NCBI GenBank assembly: GCA_002943765.1
Contig: PQWQ01000004.1
Coordinates: 3,596,001 to 3,660,000 of the forward strand
Length of the DNA stretch: 64,000 nucleotides
Direction: 5' to 3'
From: Psoroptes ovis
Taxonomy: Eukaryota > Arthropoda > Arachnida > Sarcoptiformes > Psoroptidae
In this document: positions 24,195 to 38,126 of the stretch, one piece after another
Layout: each line of letters begins with the position of its first letter
Position numbering within the stretch: position 1 is the stretch's first letter
The notes under the pieces: model-generated
Databases searched by the model: none
Told to the model about the DNA's origin: nothing
What the model saw: only the letters and a program-made list of their open reading frames with translations
Translations under genes and position numbers: made by a program

Positions 24195-26790
24195 TAAAAA
24201 ATAAATAAACGAATAAATGAATAAATGAATGAATGAATGCAACGAAAAAAAAACATGAAATAAAAGAATTTTTAAAAGGGTTCAGAATGTTACAGATTCA
24301 AATTATTACAATGATCATTATTATTATTATTATTATTAATAAAAAAATTGAATGTACATGTTTAGTATGTAAAACTTTGAATTCGAAAGCAAAGTAAAGG
24401 GTTAACCCCACCAAAAAAATAAAAATAAAAAAAACCACTGAGAAATAATTATCATAACATTAAATTCAACGGAAATCAAAGAACATCATTTACAATATGA
24501 TGGAATATGGGAAACTTTTCCCATTTTCCCATATATATTCATTCTTTCTGTGTTGTTTCAACCAATTTGTTTCAACCAACTCTGGTTTATTTTCTACGGT
24601 TATTTTCATGTTTTTCTCTTCTTTCTCCGTATTTTGTTTCATGATTTTTTTTGGGTTTCTGGTTTTTTATTTTTGATTTTTTTTTTTTTTGCACAAAGAA
24701 ATGACTCTACACATACATATAAATCATTATTTTTTTTCGAAATAATAATGATAATAATAAAATGATAAATGTAATAATGATGATCATGTTTATTTTTCCA
24801 TTTTTTTTTCTCCATTTCTATGAATAAAAGTTCATAATTAAAAAATATGTAAAAAAAAACATGTAAAAAAATGATGAAGAAAATGATGAAGAAAATGTCA
24901 ATAACATAAAACAAAAAACGAAAATACGAATAAACGAAAGGGTTAACAACAACAATATATTCATATTCAAAGCTTCAAGCCTAATGTTTTGCATGTATTC
25001 TCTGAAAATTATTTCATTATTGGGTAACGAGCGCAATTTTCCAGGAATTCTGGTTTTCCATGGTTTTTTCTTTTTTTGAAGGCTTGTTCATCTACCATTA
25101 TATTTGTGCCTTATTTTTTTTGAAAAATTTTAATGGATTTTTTCATTTTCGCTGAGAGTATGTATGTATTTGAAGAAAAATGAAGCGAAAAAAACTATTG
25201 TCGTGAATTTTTTCTTCGAAAAACATTAATAAATATAGATCAATCAATCAATCAATGAATCGATTGATCGATTTATCAATGAATGTTGACAATTTTTGCT
25301 TGTCCTGAATTTTCCAATGACATCTCAATGGCATGATTCATATTCAATGAATTTGAACTCAAGAAATTCAGGTAGAAATCTTTGCTGAAAAGAAATTGAA
25401 AATTCAAAGTAAAATTTTGAAATTAAGAGGCACCGAAATCATTTGATTGAGAGATTGTATGAAGAAATTGTAAATCATTCAATCATTTCTTTGAATTTTT
25501 CATCATCAATAAATAAAAATAAATAAATAAAATCAATGAATCAATGAATTTTCAATTTTATAAAAATTGTTTTCAAAAAAAAAAACAATGAACTTTTATT
25601 TATTTGGAATTCTTTTTCATTTTTCTTTAATTTCATTTATTTATTTCATTTATTTGTGTCATTTGTTTCATTTATTCATTATCAATGAATGTTTTTTTTT
25701 CCATAAAAAATTTTTCGAATCAAAAGTTGAAAGAATAAATACTGTATATCTTCATCTTAACTATCTTGTATCACGCAATGTTCTTTGATCAGAGTTGAAA
25801 AAAAGATTAGTAAAAAACAAAACAAAAAATTAAAGATCAAAAATTGAAAAACTTAAAAACTGAAAAACTTGAAATTTGAAATGAATTGTGAATGAATCGA
25901 TGAAATGAAATGAAAGAATTATTATGAATTTATCTAAATTCACACAAGTTTGACACATGCATGCATGCACACACACACACACATATATATAATTACAACA
26001 GCACATATTTGTTGTGTGCATTCGTTGTGTAATAAGAAATTGCATAGAAATTTCCATGGAAAAAAAATCTATTGAAAAGCCATGTTGTGCCATCATTATT
26101 CTCGTTTCATTTTTTGTTACCATTCAATTCTTTAGATTTTAAACATCGGATCCGATTGCATTTACTGTTTTGTTTTTTTTTTTTTGTACATGTTTGTAGC
26201 CCATGATTCATATTCAATCATCGATTTTATTTAAATTTCAATTTCTAATTTGTAAAAATTAGTCAATTTTTTGATTTATGACAATTTTCACCCCTTCATT
26301 GACAATTTTGCTTCGATTGGAATATTCGATATTCAATTTCAAATCAATCTTTTAAATCAATCTTTCATTCAATCCAATAATCATAATTACTTATTCATTA
26401 TTCTCGATGGATTTTGATTTTTTTTTAATTTCAATGAGAAGAAAAAACTGAAAAAAATGAATGAAATCGATTTATTGATCATCATCATCAGTGAATATCA
26501 TTTATTTAAATTTCTATTTTTTTCTCGATGATTAAATTGTCATCAAACAGTTTTGATTGTTTTTGAAATTTTATTCAATCGATTCAATTCAATCGATTCA
26601 AATTCAACTCGATTCATATATTTCCATCAAATCAAATCAATTTGTCAATGTTTTGTGATTTTGATTTTGTGATTGGAAATTTTCACTCTTTCTCTCTCTC
26701 ATCATTTTTGCCATTCGATATGAAAATTCATAATTTTCTTTCAATCATAAATTAAAGAATTTAAGAATTTCCATTTTCCATATATATATA

Positions 26791-26871
26791 TTAGATTGTC
26801 CGAAAAGTTCTTGACGATTTTTCAATTATTTTCTACGATATAACCGGCTAAAAACTTTCCGGACAACCAGA
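26791..26871. mobile_element. Hairpin MITE copy 12 (loop type B, reversed)
   Basis: 81 bases inserted in a (TA)n tract, so the target duplication cannot be told from the background. Left arm CCGAAAAG variant, right arm CCGGAAAG variant. Confidence 0.85.
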
Positions 26872-28067
26872 TATATATATCAATTTTCACTTGTATTTTG
26901 TGTGTGTGTGTGTGGGTGATAATTAATCATTATTTAGTTTTCGTATTCAGTATTTTCATGAGTAAACAAGCAACAAACAAAAAAACAAAAATTTCATTTT
27001 CAAATTGACAAATATGAAATGTAAAATTAAGAGAAAAAATATTACATTTCTATTCAATTCATTTTGATTATTTCATTTCAATTTCATTTTTTCAATTTGC
27101 ACTAACTTTAACCCCAAAAAAAAACAAAAATATCAAATTTATCAATCGATATTCAATTTCGATAATGTTTTTTTTTTTTTTTCGTTCTTCTTCTCGATGT
27201 ATTTATCGAAATTAATTTTCATAATTTTTTTTCATCTGATTTGAAACACTTTGCAGAACAGATTATTGTTTTTGTTTTGTATTTTTGCTGCTGTTTTACT
27301 TGTGAGATTTGCCAGAGCAAAAAAAAAATCAAAAATCAAATTCGCTTGAAACAGCAAAAAAAAAAAAAAAAAATGGTCAAAAATGGTCGATCAAAATTTT
27401 TACATTGAAAATTTATGACACAGAGAACTAATGTTTGAACAAACGAAACAAAATTCAAAATTTCAAATTTTAAAATTTTTACTTATTTAATTAATATCAA
27501 TTAATTCAAATGAATATATATATTTTCCATTGATGAACAATGAAATTGAACATTATCATTATTATTATTATTTTCTGAAGAGCTGATAATGAACAATAGA
27601 ATAAATAAACAATAGCAACCAGAAAAAAAACAATGAATGAATGAATGAACATGGAAAATCATTTTCAAATTTTAGCCATTCATTCATTCATTGAATTCAT
27701 CGAATTCATTATCATTCAATTATGTTTAATCAATTTTTTTTCATTTTGAATTGTTCCACCACACGTTTTTCTTTTGAATTGCTTTGCATGTATTGAATTT
27801 TGAATTTTCACGTTTATTCACAAATAATAATTATCAAATTGCTTGTTCATTGTCATTCATTCATTCATTCATACTATTTATTTATTTATTTTTCCATGAT
27901 TTTTTTTTTGTTGTTTCACTCAATTATTTGCTTTTTTTTCTGCCTAATTTTTTTTTTTTTTTTTTGGTTAATTATTCATTATCATTTTACATAATTAATG
28001 TCATTGTTAATAGATTTTTTTTCTCTTTTGTTTCATCTTTTAATTCCAATTTTTTTTTTGAATTATA

Positions 28068-28149
28068 TTGGGCTGTCCGAAAAGTTTTGCGCCGATTCAC
28101 TGATTAAAAAACATGTAAAAATTGGCCAAAAACTTTTAGGACAACCGAA
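28068..28149. mobile_element. Hairpin MITE copy 13 (atypical loop)
   Basis: 82 bases, TA on both sides. Arms TTGGGCTGTCCGAAAAG and CTTTTAGGACAACCGAA. The loop (GATTCACTGATTAAAAAACA) fits neither main type. Confidence 0.8.
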
Positions 28150-30479
28150 TAAAATAAAATATATGAATAAATTCATACATATTTTTCCTCCATATCAATA
28201 TGTTGTGTCATTGTTTGATTTAATGTGTAGCAGTGCTGCATATTTATTGAAATTAAATACATACCAATATGTATTTAACAGTATGACAGTACCACATAAA
28301 CAATGCTAATAGCAATAATCATTATTTCGATAATTATTATAATAATAATTGCCTAGAAATAATTGAAAAAAAAACTAATTAATTTTTTTTCCATCATTTC
28401 GTTCTGCCATTCAATTAAAAATATGAGATTAATCAAGAGAGAGAAATATCGAAAATATGAATGAATTTATTCACTTTTTTTTTATATTGAAATAATTCAT
28501 AATTTTCGATTATTCCATTGTGTTAAATATTGTTATTACTATTATTATTATTATTATTAATCGTTGAAATCATAATGATTCAATATTTTCCCCATTATTC
28601 CCAGTTCTCTCTCTCTCTCATACATCGAGCATCGAGCAATATGAATGAATTAATAATTCTAAATGATTATGATAATGATGATTTAGATGATTATAAAATC
28701 ATGTAAAATGTTGTCACTATATATTCATTAATAATGATCACAATGATTAATAAATAATTTTAACAACACTAAACGAATGATTATGATTCATGTGTATATA
28801 TGCGTATAAATATATATGTAAAAAAAATATGTTTCAAAATTCTAAATGATTCACGTATATATATTTAATATTATGATTTTGAATGACAGTTAGTGAGAGA
28901 TGATAATAATAATAATAATAATAAGAATAACCGTAAATAAAATTTTCGATCATCATCATCATTATTGTTACGGTAATTATTGTCATTATTTTTTTTTACT
29001 TGGTCCATTTGTTTTGTATTTTACAAACACTTTCGCGCTAAACGAACACATTTGTATTTATTTTATTTTATTTATTTTTGTTTTTTCATTAAATATAATC
29101 AAACATATTTATGAATTTGTCAAACAATCCTTGACATATTTATATTCAAATAATTATAATAATAATTATAATAATAATAATAATAAACAAATGGACAGCA
29201 ATGAATATATTATGACCAAGCAAACAAATGGCTGATATTTATGAGACAATTATTTGAAAAAAATTAGAATGAGAACATAGAATATCAACCATAAATGTCG
29301 CTTTTCTTATTGTCAATAGATTTTATATTATTAGGTTTAATTTTCTATTGAAATCGAGAATTTCAGAGAGAGAGAGAGCAAATGTTTAAAATAAATATAA
29401 AATTCAAATAAAAATTATAATGAAAAACTTTGATTTCAAACATGACAATGATGAACAAGTTTGGCAAAAAAAAAAAAAATTCCTATTAAAATACCGGTAC
29501 TCATGTATCTGAAATGAATTGAAAAAATTTGAATCTTTGAAAATAAGGTATTCACAAAGAGTGGAACCCGTAAAAGTGAAAAATTAAGAATTGAAAGTCT
29601 TGGAAGAAAACATCGAAGGAATTCAGTAGAAATTTAGAGCAAAATCACAAAGTAAACTGATACAAAACAAAACAAAACAAAAATTTCAACGTAAATATCA
29701 GTGAAAAAAATCGAAAGAATTCAAAATGAATTTGAATTTGAATCTGAATTTTCGTAGATTCATATTGAATTCTTATGAGAAAAAAAGAAACATGAATCAA
29801 GATGGAAGAAAAAGATTGAATTAATAATAATAATAATAATAATAATGAATGCTTAACATTGAATTCAAGTTATATATTTGAAAATTTTGAAAATGATTCT
29901 AGATTTTGAATAAATGAATAAATGAATGAATGAATGAACAAATGAATGAACGAATGAATGTATATGGATGAATGATTTGTTTTATGAGAATGAAAAAATA
30001 ATAATAAAATTGGAATCATTTTCAATTTTAAATACACACACACACACACATACAATAGATAGATAGATAGATACATAGTTTTCATATCCATTTTTCGAAA
30101 AAAAAAAATGAAAAAATATATGATTTCATCATTTGTTATTTCATGTTTTATTTTCATTTTTTTGAAAAAAATTTTCTTTGTATTTCTATTTTCCAAATAA
30201 TCTTTATATTATTACAATTATTACTTATATTACTTATATTATTACCATTATTATGATTATTATTATTCATGTAAAACATTATATTTAATTTAAGAAATAA
30301 TAATAAAAAATAATGATAAAATTGAATCTTTAAAAAAAAAACAGAACAGAACAGAACAAAATACATGGTATATGGAATATGGTATATGATGGTGTTTTTC
30401 GGTTGAATAATCAACAATCTAAATCAAAATAGTGGAAAATAAAAAATCATTACGAATCATATCCATATATGTATATATG

Positions 30480-30561
30480 TCAGGTTGTCTCATAAGTTTT
30501 TGCTGTTTTTTGAATAGGAAAAAATCAAAAAAAAACGACAAAAACTTATGGGACAGCCGAT
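30480..30561. mobile_element. Hairpin MITE copy 14 (loop type A)
   Basis: Arms TCAGGTTGTCTCATAAG and CTTATGGGACAGCCGA with a type A loop. Both termini and the target site are worn. Confidence 0.75.
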
Positions 30562-32347
30562 TATATACATACATGTAATTTTTTTTTTAAATAGAATGAC
30601 AATCATATAAAAATATCGAAAAAAAAATCTCTTTTAAATGAAATCAAATGAATTTTAAATGAAAAATGAATTGAAAAAACAATATGTTGTAACGATTTTA
30701 TGAATTTTTTTTTCTCTTGTTTCACCAGTACCAAATTTTACAATCTCATATTGCTGTGCATGAATAAATCGTAGAAGATTTTGAAAAAAAAAATTGAATT
30801 GAATTGAATTCATTGCACAAGCAGAAAATGGTGAAAAAAATGATAATAATAATGATGATGGCAATGATATTCCTATTATCATGTATATTCATTTGAAACC
30901 AAATGCCATAACATGAATGTGAAATTGATTCTTTATTTTCAATCGATTTTCAAAAAATGAATTTCGACAAACCCTTTATTTGTGATAATTTGTGATATAT
31001 TTTCAATCCTTTTCGATCCTTGTTGTCTTTTTTATTTTTATTTTTTTTTATTCTTTTGAAAAATATGAAAATTCTAAATTTTCATACTGAAAATTTCGAA
31101 AATTTTCTTCCATTAAATAATCATTAATATCCATTTCCCTGATTGCCAATATTGTTTTATTATTTTTTTCTCTTGATATACAAATTGATAGCTGTACATT
31201 CATATTTAACAATCGAAAATATAACACAAATTGAATAATAATTATTTTTTTCCAAAAAAAAAAACATCTTTGAATTTTCATTATTTTGTATTTTACATTG
31301 TTTTTTTTTTTGGCTTATTTCATAAAATATGAATATGATATATGAAAATAATGAAATGAATAATGAAAATGATAAAATTTAATCGTCAATTTGATTATAA
31401 TAACAATTTTCCGTTGTTGTTTTTCAATTATATCGGTAATTTTGTGTCAAATTTTCAATCAATTAAGAGAATAAATAATTGAAAAAAAAAATCAATTATT
31501 TAAATTATTTAAATTATTTGAAAAAATTGATTGAATCATATTCAATTATTATTTCTCATTAATTTTCAATGATTATAATTACAATTTATATAATTATTAT
31601 TATTATCAATTCGAAATGATTTAGCATCTTTATTATTAATTTTTTTCATTCATTCATATAATAACCCTAGCTAGAAATAAGATTTAATATATTTCGTAAA
31701 AAAAATTGAAATTAGATATTATTTATGAAGAAAGAATATTGAAAAATTAATTCCAAAGCATTAATTTGATTTTTTTTTTCTGCTTCTTTGAATTATGATT
31801 ATCGCTATATATATTTCTTTTTATAATCGTATTGAATTTTTAAATTATTAAATCGTTAATTAAATGAATTGAAAATATATGAAAATTTTGTAATTTTCTA
31901 TGATTGGAAAATTATTTTCTCTCCATCATCATCATCATCATTGAATTCAATTCAATTCATTGAACAAATCCGGTTATTTTTTTTCTCGAATTTTTCTCTG
32001 TTTTTCAAATAATTTGAATTCGGATATATCAGCCATTATTATCAATAATTTAATCAGTCTGCCAAATTCATATGATCTAAATGAATTTCTATCAATGAAT
32101 AAGCTCTAAGCTTTGTAATCAAAGCTATTCATTCATAGGCAATCATGTTTTCAATTGAATTCATGTTGAAATGTGAATTTTTTCAAATGTGAATCAAAAT
32201 TCAATTTTTCTCAAAAATACAAACAAAGATTCGTATAAATTAAATATTAATTAATTCAAAAAAAAAAAAAAAATTCATTCGTCTAGCACAGATATATTCT
32301 ATGATATTTCTGTATTTATTTATTTCTTCGAAATAAAAATATAAATA

Positions 32348-32428
32348 TTAGGTTGTCCCATAAGTTCTTGCCGTTTCTTGAGTGGAAAAAATTCGGAAAA
32401 AGCGGCAAGAACTTATGGGACAACCTAA
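32348..32428. mobile_element. Hairpin MITE copy 15 (loop type A)
   Basis: 81 bases with near-perfect arms of about 30 bases (CCCATAAG variant on both sides). TA on the left, AT on the right. Confidence 0.9.
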
Positions 32429-32919
32429 ATACAAACAAAAAAATTTTTCAAATTTCATGATTTCATATTTTTCTTCTCTATTTTTTTCGTTTGTTCAAAG
32501 AATTTCATTATTTATTTTATTTTATTTCAAATAGTTGGCCAAATAAATAAGATGAAATGAATGAAATTTTTGTTTGAATTCAAAAAACATTAATTGTACA
32601 AATAAATGAATGAATGAATCAAGTGAAAATATATTTTAAAAAAAAAATCTATGACAAAAACAAACAAAAATAAAATGTACAAGTTTTCAACATTTCAAGA
32701 CAAATGAATTCTGAATTTTTTTTTTTTTTTTTTTTTTTTGAAAAATTGTCGTCTTATCGTTTCTTGTATGTATGTCTTTGAAGAAATTCTTATTGTTCGA
32801 AGAGAAAAACAAACAAAAATTGTGTAAAGAAAAATTTTTTTTAATTGAAAATTCCAAATATAATTCAGTCCTAAGTATATTAATGTGTTTTTCAATTCGA
32901 TGTTTGTGTGTCCATATTA

Positions 32920-32999
32920 TTAGGTTGTCCCATAAGTTCTTGCCGTTTTTTGAATTAAAAAAAATGTGAAAAACGGCAAGAACTTATGGGACAATCTGA
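32920..32999. mobile_element. Hairpin MITE copy 16 (loop type A)
   Basis: 80 bases. Left arm perfect (TTAGGTTGTCCCATAAG). The right tip has mutated to TCTGA and has lost the TA. Confidence 0.88.
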
Positions 33000-35803
33000 A
33001 ATTTGTGAAATGTCTGTTTAAAAATGCTTTGGTTCGACACGATATCCAATTCAAAATTGATCAAAATTATCCATTTTTTCATCGATTTTAGAGGGCCATT
33101 TTTCGATATTGATTTTCGTATTTTTCTTTTTTTTTCATTTCATCGATTTGATCATCGATTTTCACCATGTTTTCATTTTCCTACTTTCTCAAGCTGTCCA
33201 TAATCAAAAAACTTTAAACTTTGATTGATTACTAAAAAAACCGTTTGAATACTGGAATATTTACTGCCTGGAATGTTTCGGTCGTTTTCCTCGACATTCT
33301 ATTTATGGCCTTCAAGCCATTTCATCGTGTGTTTGTGTAGTATTCGTATGTCATTGTTTTTTCATGGAGCATTTTCTTTGTTTCTCTTTAAAAAAAAAAA
33401 AGAAAAAACAAACACTTTTGAAACAAAGTTCATCGGTGAACAAATGTAAAACACAATTTCGACAAACTACAACTAAACAGCAGCAGAATTAAGTGATGAT
33501 CAAATGATGATCAGATGATGTAAAGTGAACAAAAATGAAAATGATCCAAAGTGGTAAATGAACGTAGAAATTATAAAAATATTGTGTCAGTAAACAAGTC
33601 AAAAAAAAACGAAAGTGAGTAAATAAACAAATAAATAATGTAATTTATTAGTTGACATGAAATTACTTTTAATCATATACTTTTATTATGGAAGAAGAGT
33701 GAAAATAAAAAATAAAAAATAATGATGATTACAGAACAAACATTGTTATTATCAACATTTCATATGTTCAATGGATGATGATTTGATCATCATCGATGAG
33801 TATATGTTACTTGTGATTGTTTTGCTTGTTTTGTTTATTGTTTTGTTAGTAAATATGTTGCTGTTGTTGATAATATAATGGTGGTGTTGAAGCAAGAAAT
33901 CGAAGCAAGAAATGAGAGCGATATGATGAGAAAAACAATTTATCGATAAACAAATTGATTATCGAATTTTGCAGAAGGAGAGAGATAGAATTCAATCGAT
34001 CGTAAGTTGATGTTGCAGCAACGAAATGATTGGACAAAGCGCGAAAGAGTGCTTCATTGAATTTTTCTTCTTGCGAATTCAATTGAATTTCAATGTAAAA
34101 TTCAAATTTTTGTTTGTTCAATTTTTCCAAAAACAATAAATTTTGCTGACTTGAAAATTTTTCCCAGAATTTCAAATGTAAAATTTGAAATTTTCAATTT
34201 TTTACATTTTTTACATTTGAATGTCATCAAATGTGTTGCAATGTTTTCTGTGAAATTATTTTATAAAAAAAAATTATTATTATTCATAAAATTAAAGTGT
34301 AAATTATTCATTGCAGTGAAGCCAACTTTGACCAATATCAATTGACTTTGATTTTGACTTTCACTTTGACTTTCACTATCTCTCTCTCTCTCTCTATTTT
34401 TTAATTACTTTTAGTGAAAAAGCAAAAATTCATTTAGTTTTTCAATGTTTCAAGTCCAAGTTTCAAATTAATTAATTAATTTTAATCAACTTTCTTTTAG
34501 CTCATCGAAAAAAAAGGGAATGAAATTCTTCAATCAATTTTTAACAGCTGTTGCCCATTGATTTTATTGTCTTTTGTGTATTTGTATGGATCTTTGCTAT
34601 GCTTGTGTGGAAATTCAATTTTCAATTGTGAAAAAAAAATTGATGTTGGTCAAAATGTTTTCATCAAAATGTTTTTTGCCCGTTGTCTTTATTGCCATTT
34701 CAAAGTTACCATTTGAGAAAAACATATTTTTCTCAAAAAAACGAGAAATGTTTTCATGTTTGATCAAATGTTAGTTAATTTCTCATCTTAATTGTAAAAA
34801 CAATTGTTATTGGCAAGATATTGTTGCCATACACACACACACACCCGTACAAACACATACGTTGAAATGAAATTGAGTAAATTTTGTATGTTTGATGTTC
34901 AAATAATCAAAAAAGTCATGTTGTTTCTCCAATAGGTTTCGATGATTTTTTCGTGTAAAAAATAATTGAACAATGTAACAAATTGTATCGGAGAAAATAA
35001 GAGAAGAAGTAATAATGATAATAATAATACGAAAAGTAATGAAACGATTTGATTTCAATTTTTATTTCTACGAAAAGAATTTGATTCTCATTCTGTTTCA
35101 ATGGAATTTCTGTTTTGAAATTGATTTTATTATTTTTCAAAATTTCAATTTCCAATTTTTTTTGATTTATAAATCATCAATTTAAAAATTGTCAAAAAAA
35201 ATTGAATTTCAATCAGTTAATTTCGATGAATCGATCGCATTTTGTCATTTTGATTTTTGATTTTTTATTTTATTTTGGGCTCATAATGATTGCAATGATT
35301 GAAGAAATTTTTTTAAAAAAATGTAACACCTGTTTCCTTTGTATGTTTTATTTCGGAGTACATTTCATGTATCAAGGCTCTGGTTTCAGCTGGTTTGATT
35401 GGTGGCTGGTAAGAATACGTATGGTTTGATTGAAATTCGTTGTAGTCATGGTTCAAATTCACTATCATCAAATTGATTGATTGACAATTTTCATTTCGAA
35501 ATTTCTTTTGATTTGAGAGGGGAAAAAAATTCTTGAATTTAAAAATCTAATACACAATTTCAACAATTTCAAAAATTTTCAACAATACAATATCGTATCA
35601 ATATTCACCAATATCATTTTATTATTATTATTCTAAAATATATTTTTAAAATGAAATTAAAATAAAAAATGAAAATAAAAAAAAATTATCAATTTTATTT
35701 CCATCATTCTTCTTGCTTTCAATTTTTTCTCAAAAAAAAAAAAAAAGAATAAAAGAAATAAAATGATAATCAACGATAATAATAATGGTTATTATTATTA
35801 TTA

Positions 35804-35883
35804 TCGGGTTGTCTCATAAGTTCTTGCTGGTTATATCGTAGAAAATTATTAAAAAATCGGCAAGAACTTTTAGGACAACCAAA
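35804..35883. mobile_element. Hairpin MITE copy 17 (loop type B)
   Basis: 80 bases inserted in an (ATT)n tract, TA on both sides. Left arm CTCATAAG variant, right arm CCTAAAAG variant, type B loop forward. Confidence 0.85.
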
Positions 35884-36085
35884 TATTATCGTTCTCATCG
35901 TTATTATCATCATTATTACCATCATTATTATTATAATCAATGTTTAGGTTAATGGTTTTTTTCATTTTATTTTATTTTATTTTCACATTTATACCAATAT
36001 TCCAAACATATATTACTGCTTATTACATTTCTTATTACCTTTCTTCTTCATTCTTCTATCAGTTAATTTTCGGCTATTATTATTA

Positions 36086-37349
36086 TTAGGTTGATGGAAA
36101 AGTAATCCATTTTTTTTTCATTATATGACTTTGGTGATGAATATCTCAAAAAGTATTCATCTGACAATTTTGAAATTAGACTCGTTGGAAAGGTGATATT
36201 TTGCTGTACATAAATTCGTTTGTTGTTTTTTGCTAGGCTTACTGGGTCGTGAGATACAGCGGGTCAAAGATGAAAGTAATCAAAGAAAAAATTGGGTACA
36301 TTTTCCATTTTTTTTTTGGACAAAGCCGTAAACTCAAGCTACGCGGCTGAAATTGTGGATGATGTTTATGGGTCAGATACTGTATCAGCCCATTATGCGC
36401 TATTTTGGTTTCGTCGATTCTGTTCAGAAATTTTCGATGTCAAAGGTCAGGCCCACCGACCGTTGAAAATGTCGATAGAATCGTGGAACCTATCGAGGTA
36501 GACCGGTATGTTATCAGTCATGACATGGCCCAAGAACTAAAGATTGACCATAAAACAGCTCGAATCATTCTCACAAAGCTTAATCCGAAAAAAGCTCTAT
36601 GTTTGAGTGCCACACCGTTTAGCTGAAAAAACATGATTGATCCAATTTCCATAAGTGAAGCCTTGGCCAAACGGTGAGAAATGGACTCATTTCTCAAACG
36701 GAAGGTTACTGGATATCAAAAATGGATCACACACGATAATCCTGTGCGAAAACGATCGAGGTCAAAGAGTGGTTAAGCGACTTACGATGGTCAAACCTTG
36801 ACTAACGGTTTTTAAGGTTCTGCTATGCATTTTGTGGGACTAGAAGGACATTATTCAATATGGATTGCTCCCATATGGTCCAAATGCTCAATTCTGATCT
36901 CTACTATCAATAACTGGACCGTTTGAAGATAGCGATCGGCCAGAAACTGCCATCAAGAAAGGTGATGCATTTCATCAAGACATCGCTATCTAACATGCAT
37001 CTTTGATGACTCACCGGAAATTAAGGGGGCCTGATTCGGAGGTTCTGATGTATCCACAATACAGTACGGACTTGTTACTAAGCTTTTATCATGTTTTACT
37101 CTGATTGCAAAATTTCTTTGATGGTGAAAAATTCGAATCTAGGAACGATTGTGAAAATCGACTCCTGGGGATTTTCACAAATAGGGGCCCAGGCTTCTAC
37201 AAAAGGGTTATTATGAAGTTACCTTCATGATGGCCACAAATCATCAAACAGATCGGTGCTTGTTTGATCAAAATCGGACAATCCTAAGTATGTTAAATCA
37301 AGTCTTGAAGTTCGTATAAAAATGATGGATTACTTTTTCATCAACCTAA
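36086..37349 (+). mobile_element. Mariner element, copy 2 (1264 bp, inactive)
   Basis: Bounded by inverted repeats TTAGGTTGATGGAAAAGTAA and TTACTTTTTCATCAACCTAA with TA on both sides (36084-36085 and 37350-37351). It is inserted in an (ATT)n tract, in the same orientation as the copy at 19180. The interior closely matches that copy, including its broken sites. The ends form their own matched pair (GATG...GTAATCC here against GGGG...GTCATCC there). Confidence 0.95.
36270..37287 (+). pseudogene. Mariner transposase pseudogene, copy 2
   Basis: Same frame-broken transposase as in copy 1: AAEIVDDVYGSDTVSAHYA, then WFRRFCSEIFDVKGQAH, ISHDMAQELKIDHKT in another frame, KWITHDNPVRKR, and FFDGEKFESRNDCEN. 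It shares with copy 1 the GYQ in place of the first catalytic Asp block, the stop after RSKSG, and the HQDIAI-stop at the second Asp block. The third Asp position reads SFYH. The N-terminal TAG in copy 1 reads as a Tyr codon here, so some damage is copy-specific. Confidence 0.92.
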
Positions 37350-38126
37350 TATTATTATTTCTCAGCTGAAAATAAGGATCGATAGCATTATTTTTCTTTT
37401 ATTTTTTTGATTGTTTCTATTTTTCTAAATTCAAATTTAATGAATAGATGAATTGAATAGCACACGCACACACACACACACATACATACACGCAGGTAAA
37501 TTTCAAATATTTTTCTTAAAATGTTTTTCTTAAATTATTTTGAAAAATGATAATTTTTCAAAGAAAATATTCTCGGTGAAATATGATTCATTAAAATAAA
37601 TTTCATTTAATTGTATTTTTAAGAGTGAACAATATATATATATATGTGTGTGTGTGTGCCTCGAATCGAGATATATCCAATTTATTAAAATATGTATTGA
37701 ATTGAATTATTTTCATTTCAAAAGAAAAAAAAAACTTTTGAAAATGTATCATTGATATCAATATGAATGAATGAATGAATCAATAAAAAATGAAATTAGT
37801 GTTGAAGAGAAATGAACTTAAAGGTGTTTTTTATTATTGCCTCTCTGTCGATTATTGAATGAATTGAAACGTGATTATCGTTTTATTATCGTTATTGTTA
37901 TTATCACTAATATTATTATTATTATGATTATATGAAATACCCTATTTCAATAATAACAATAGTAATGAGATGAAAGATAATCGAATAATTGAATTGAATT
38001 AAATTGAATTGAAATGAGAGAAAAATGTATAAACTTATTTATTATTATTGAAATTTGCAATTGTTTGAAAAAATATGAAAATATTTCTTGAAATATATAT
38101 AAATATCTATTGATGATAATCAATTT

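Larger units (their letters stand above)
20449..36083. other. 15.6-kb gene-poor region between the two mariner copies
   Basis: No gene is supportable. It holds ten hairpin MITEs, one intact and one partial hAT-type MITE, (CA)n at 21736, and numerous ATT/CAT/GAAT tracts. A 109-codon minus-strand open frame at 33846-34175 has ordinary rather than repetitive composition, but no family is recognised and it has no other coding support. Confidence 0.6.

Noticed and set aside
27784..28309. Overlapping Phe/Ile-rich open frames
   Set aside because: They arise from T runs and ATTC repeats and run through hairpin MITE copy 13.
35450..35465. GGTTCAAATTC resembling a tRNA T-loop
   Set aside because: No matching acceptor stem, D-arm or anticodon arm at the right distances; no tRNA was found anywhere in the window.
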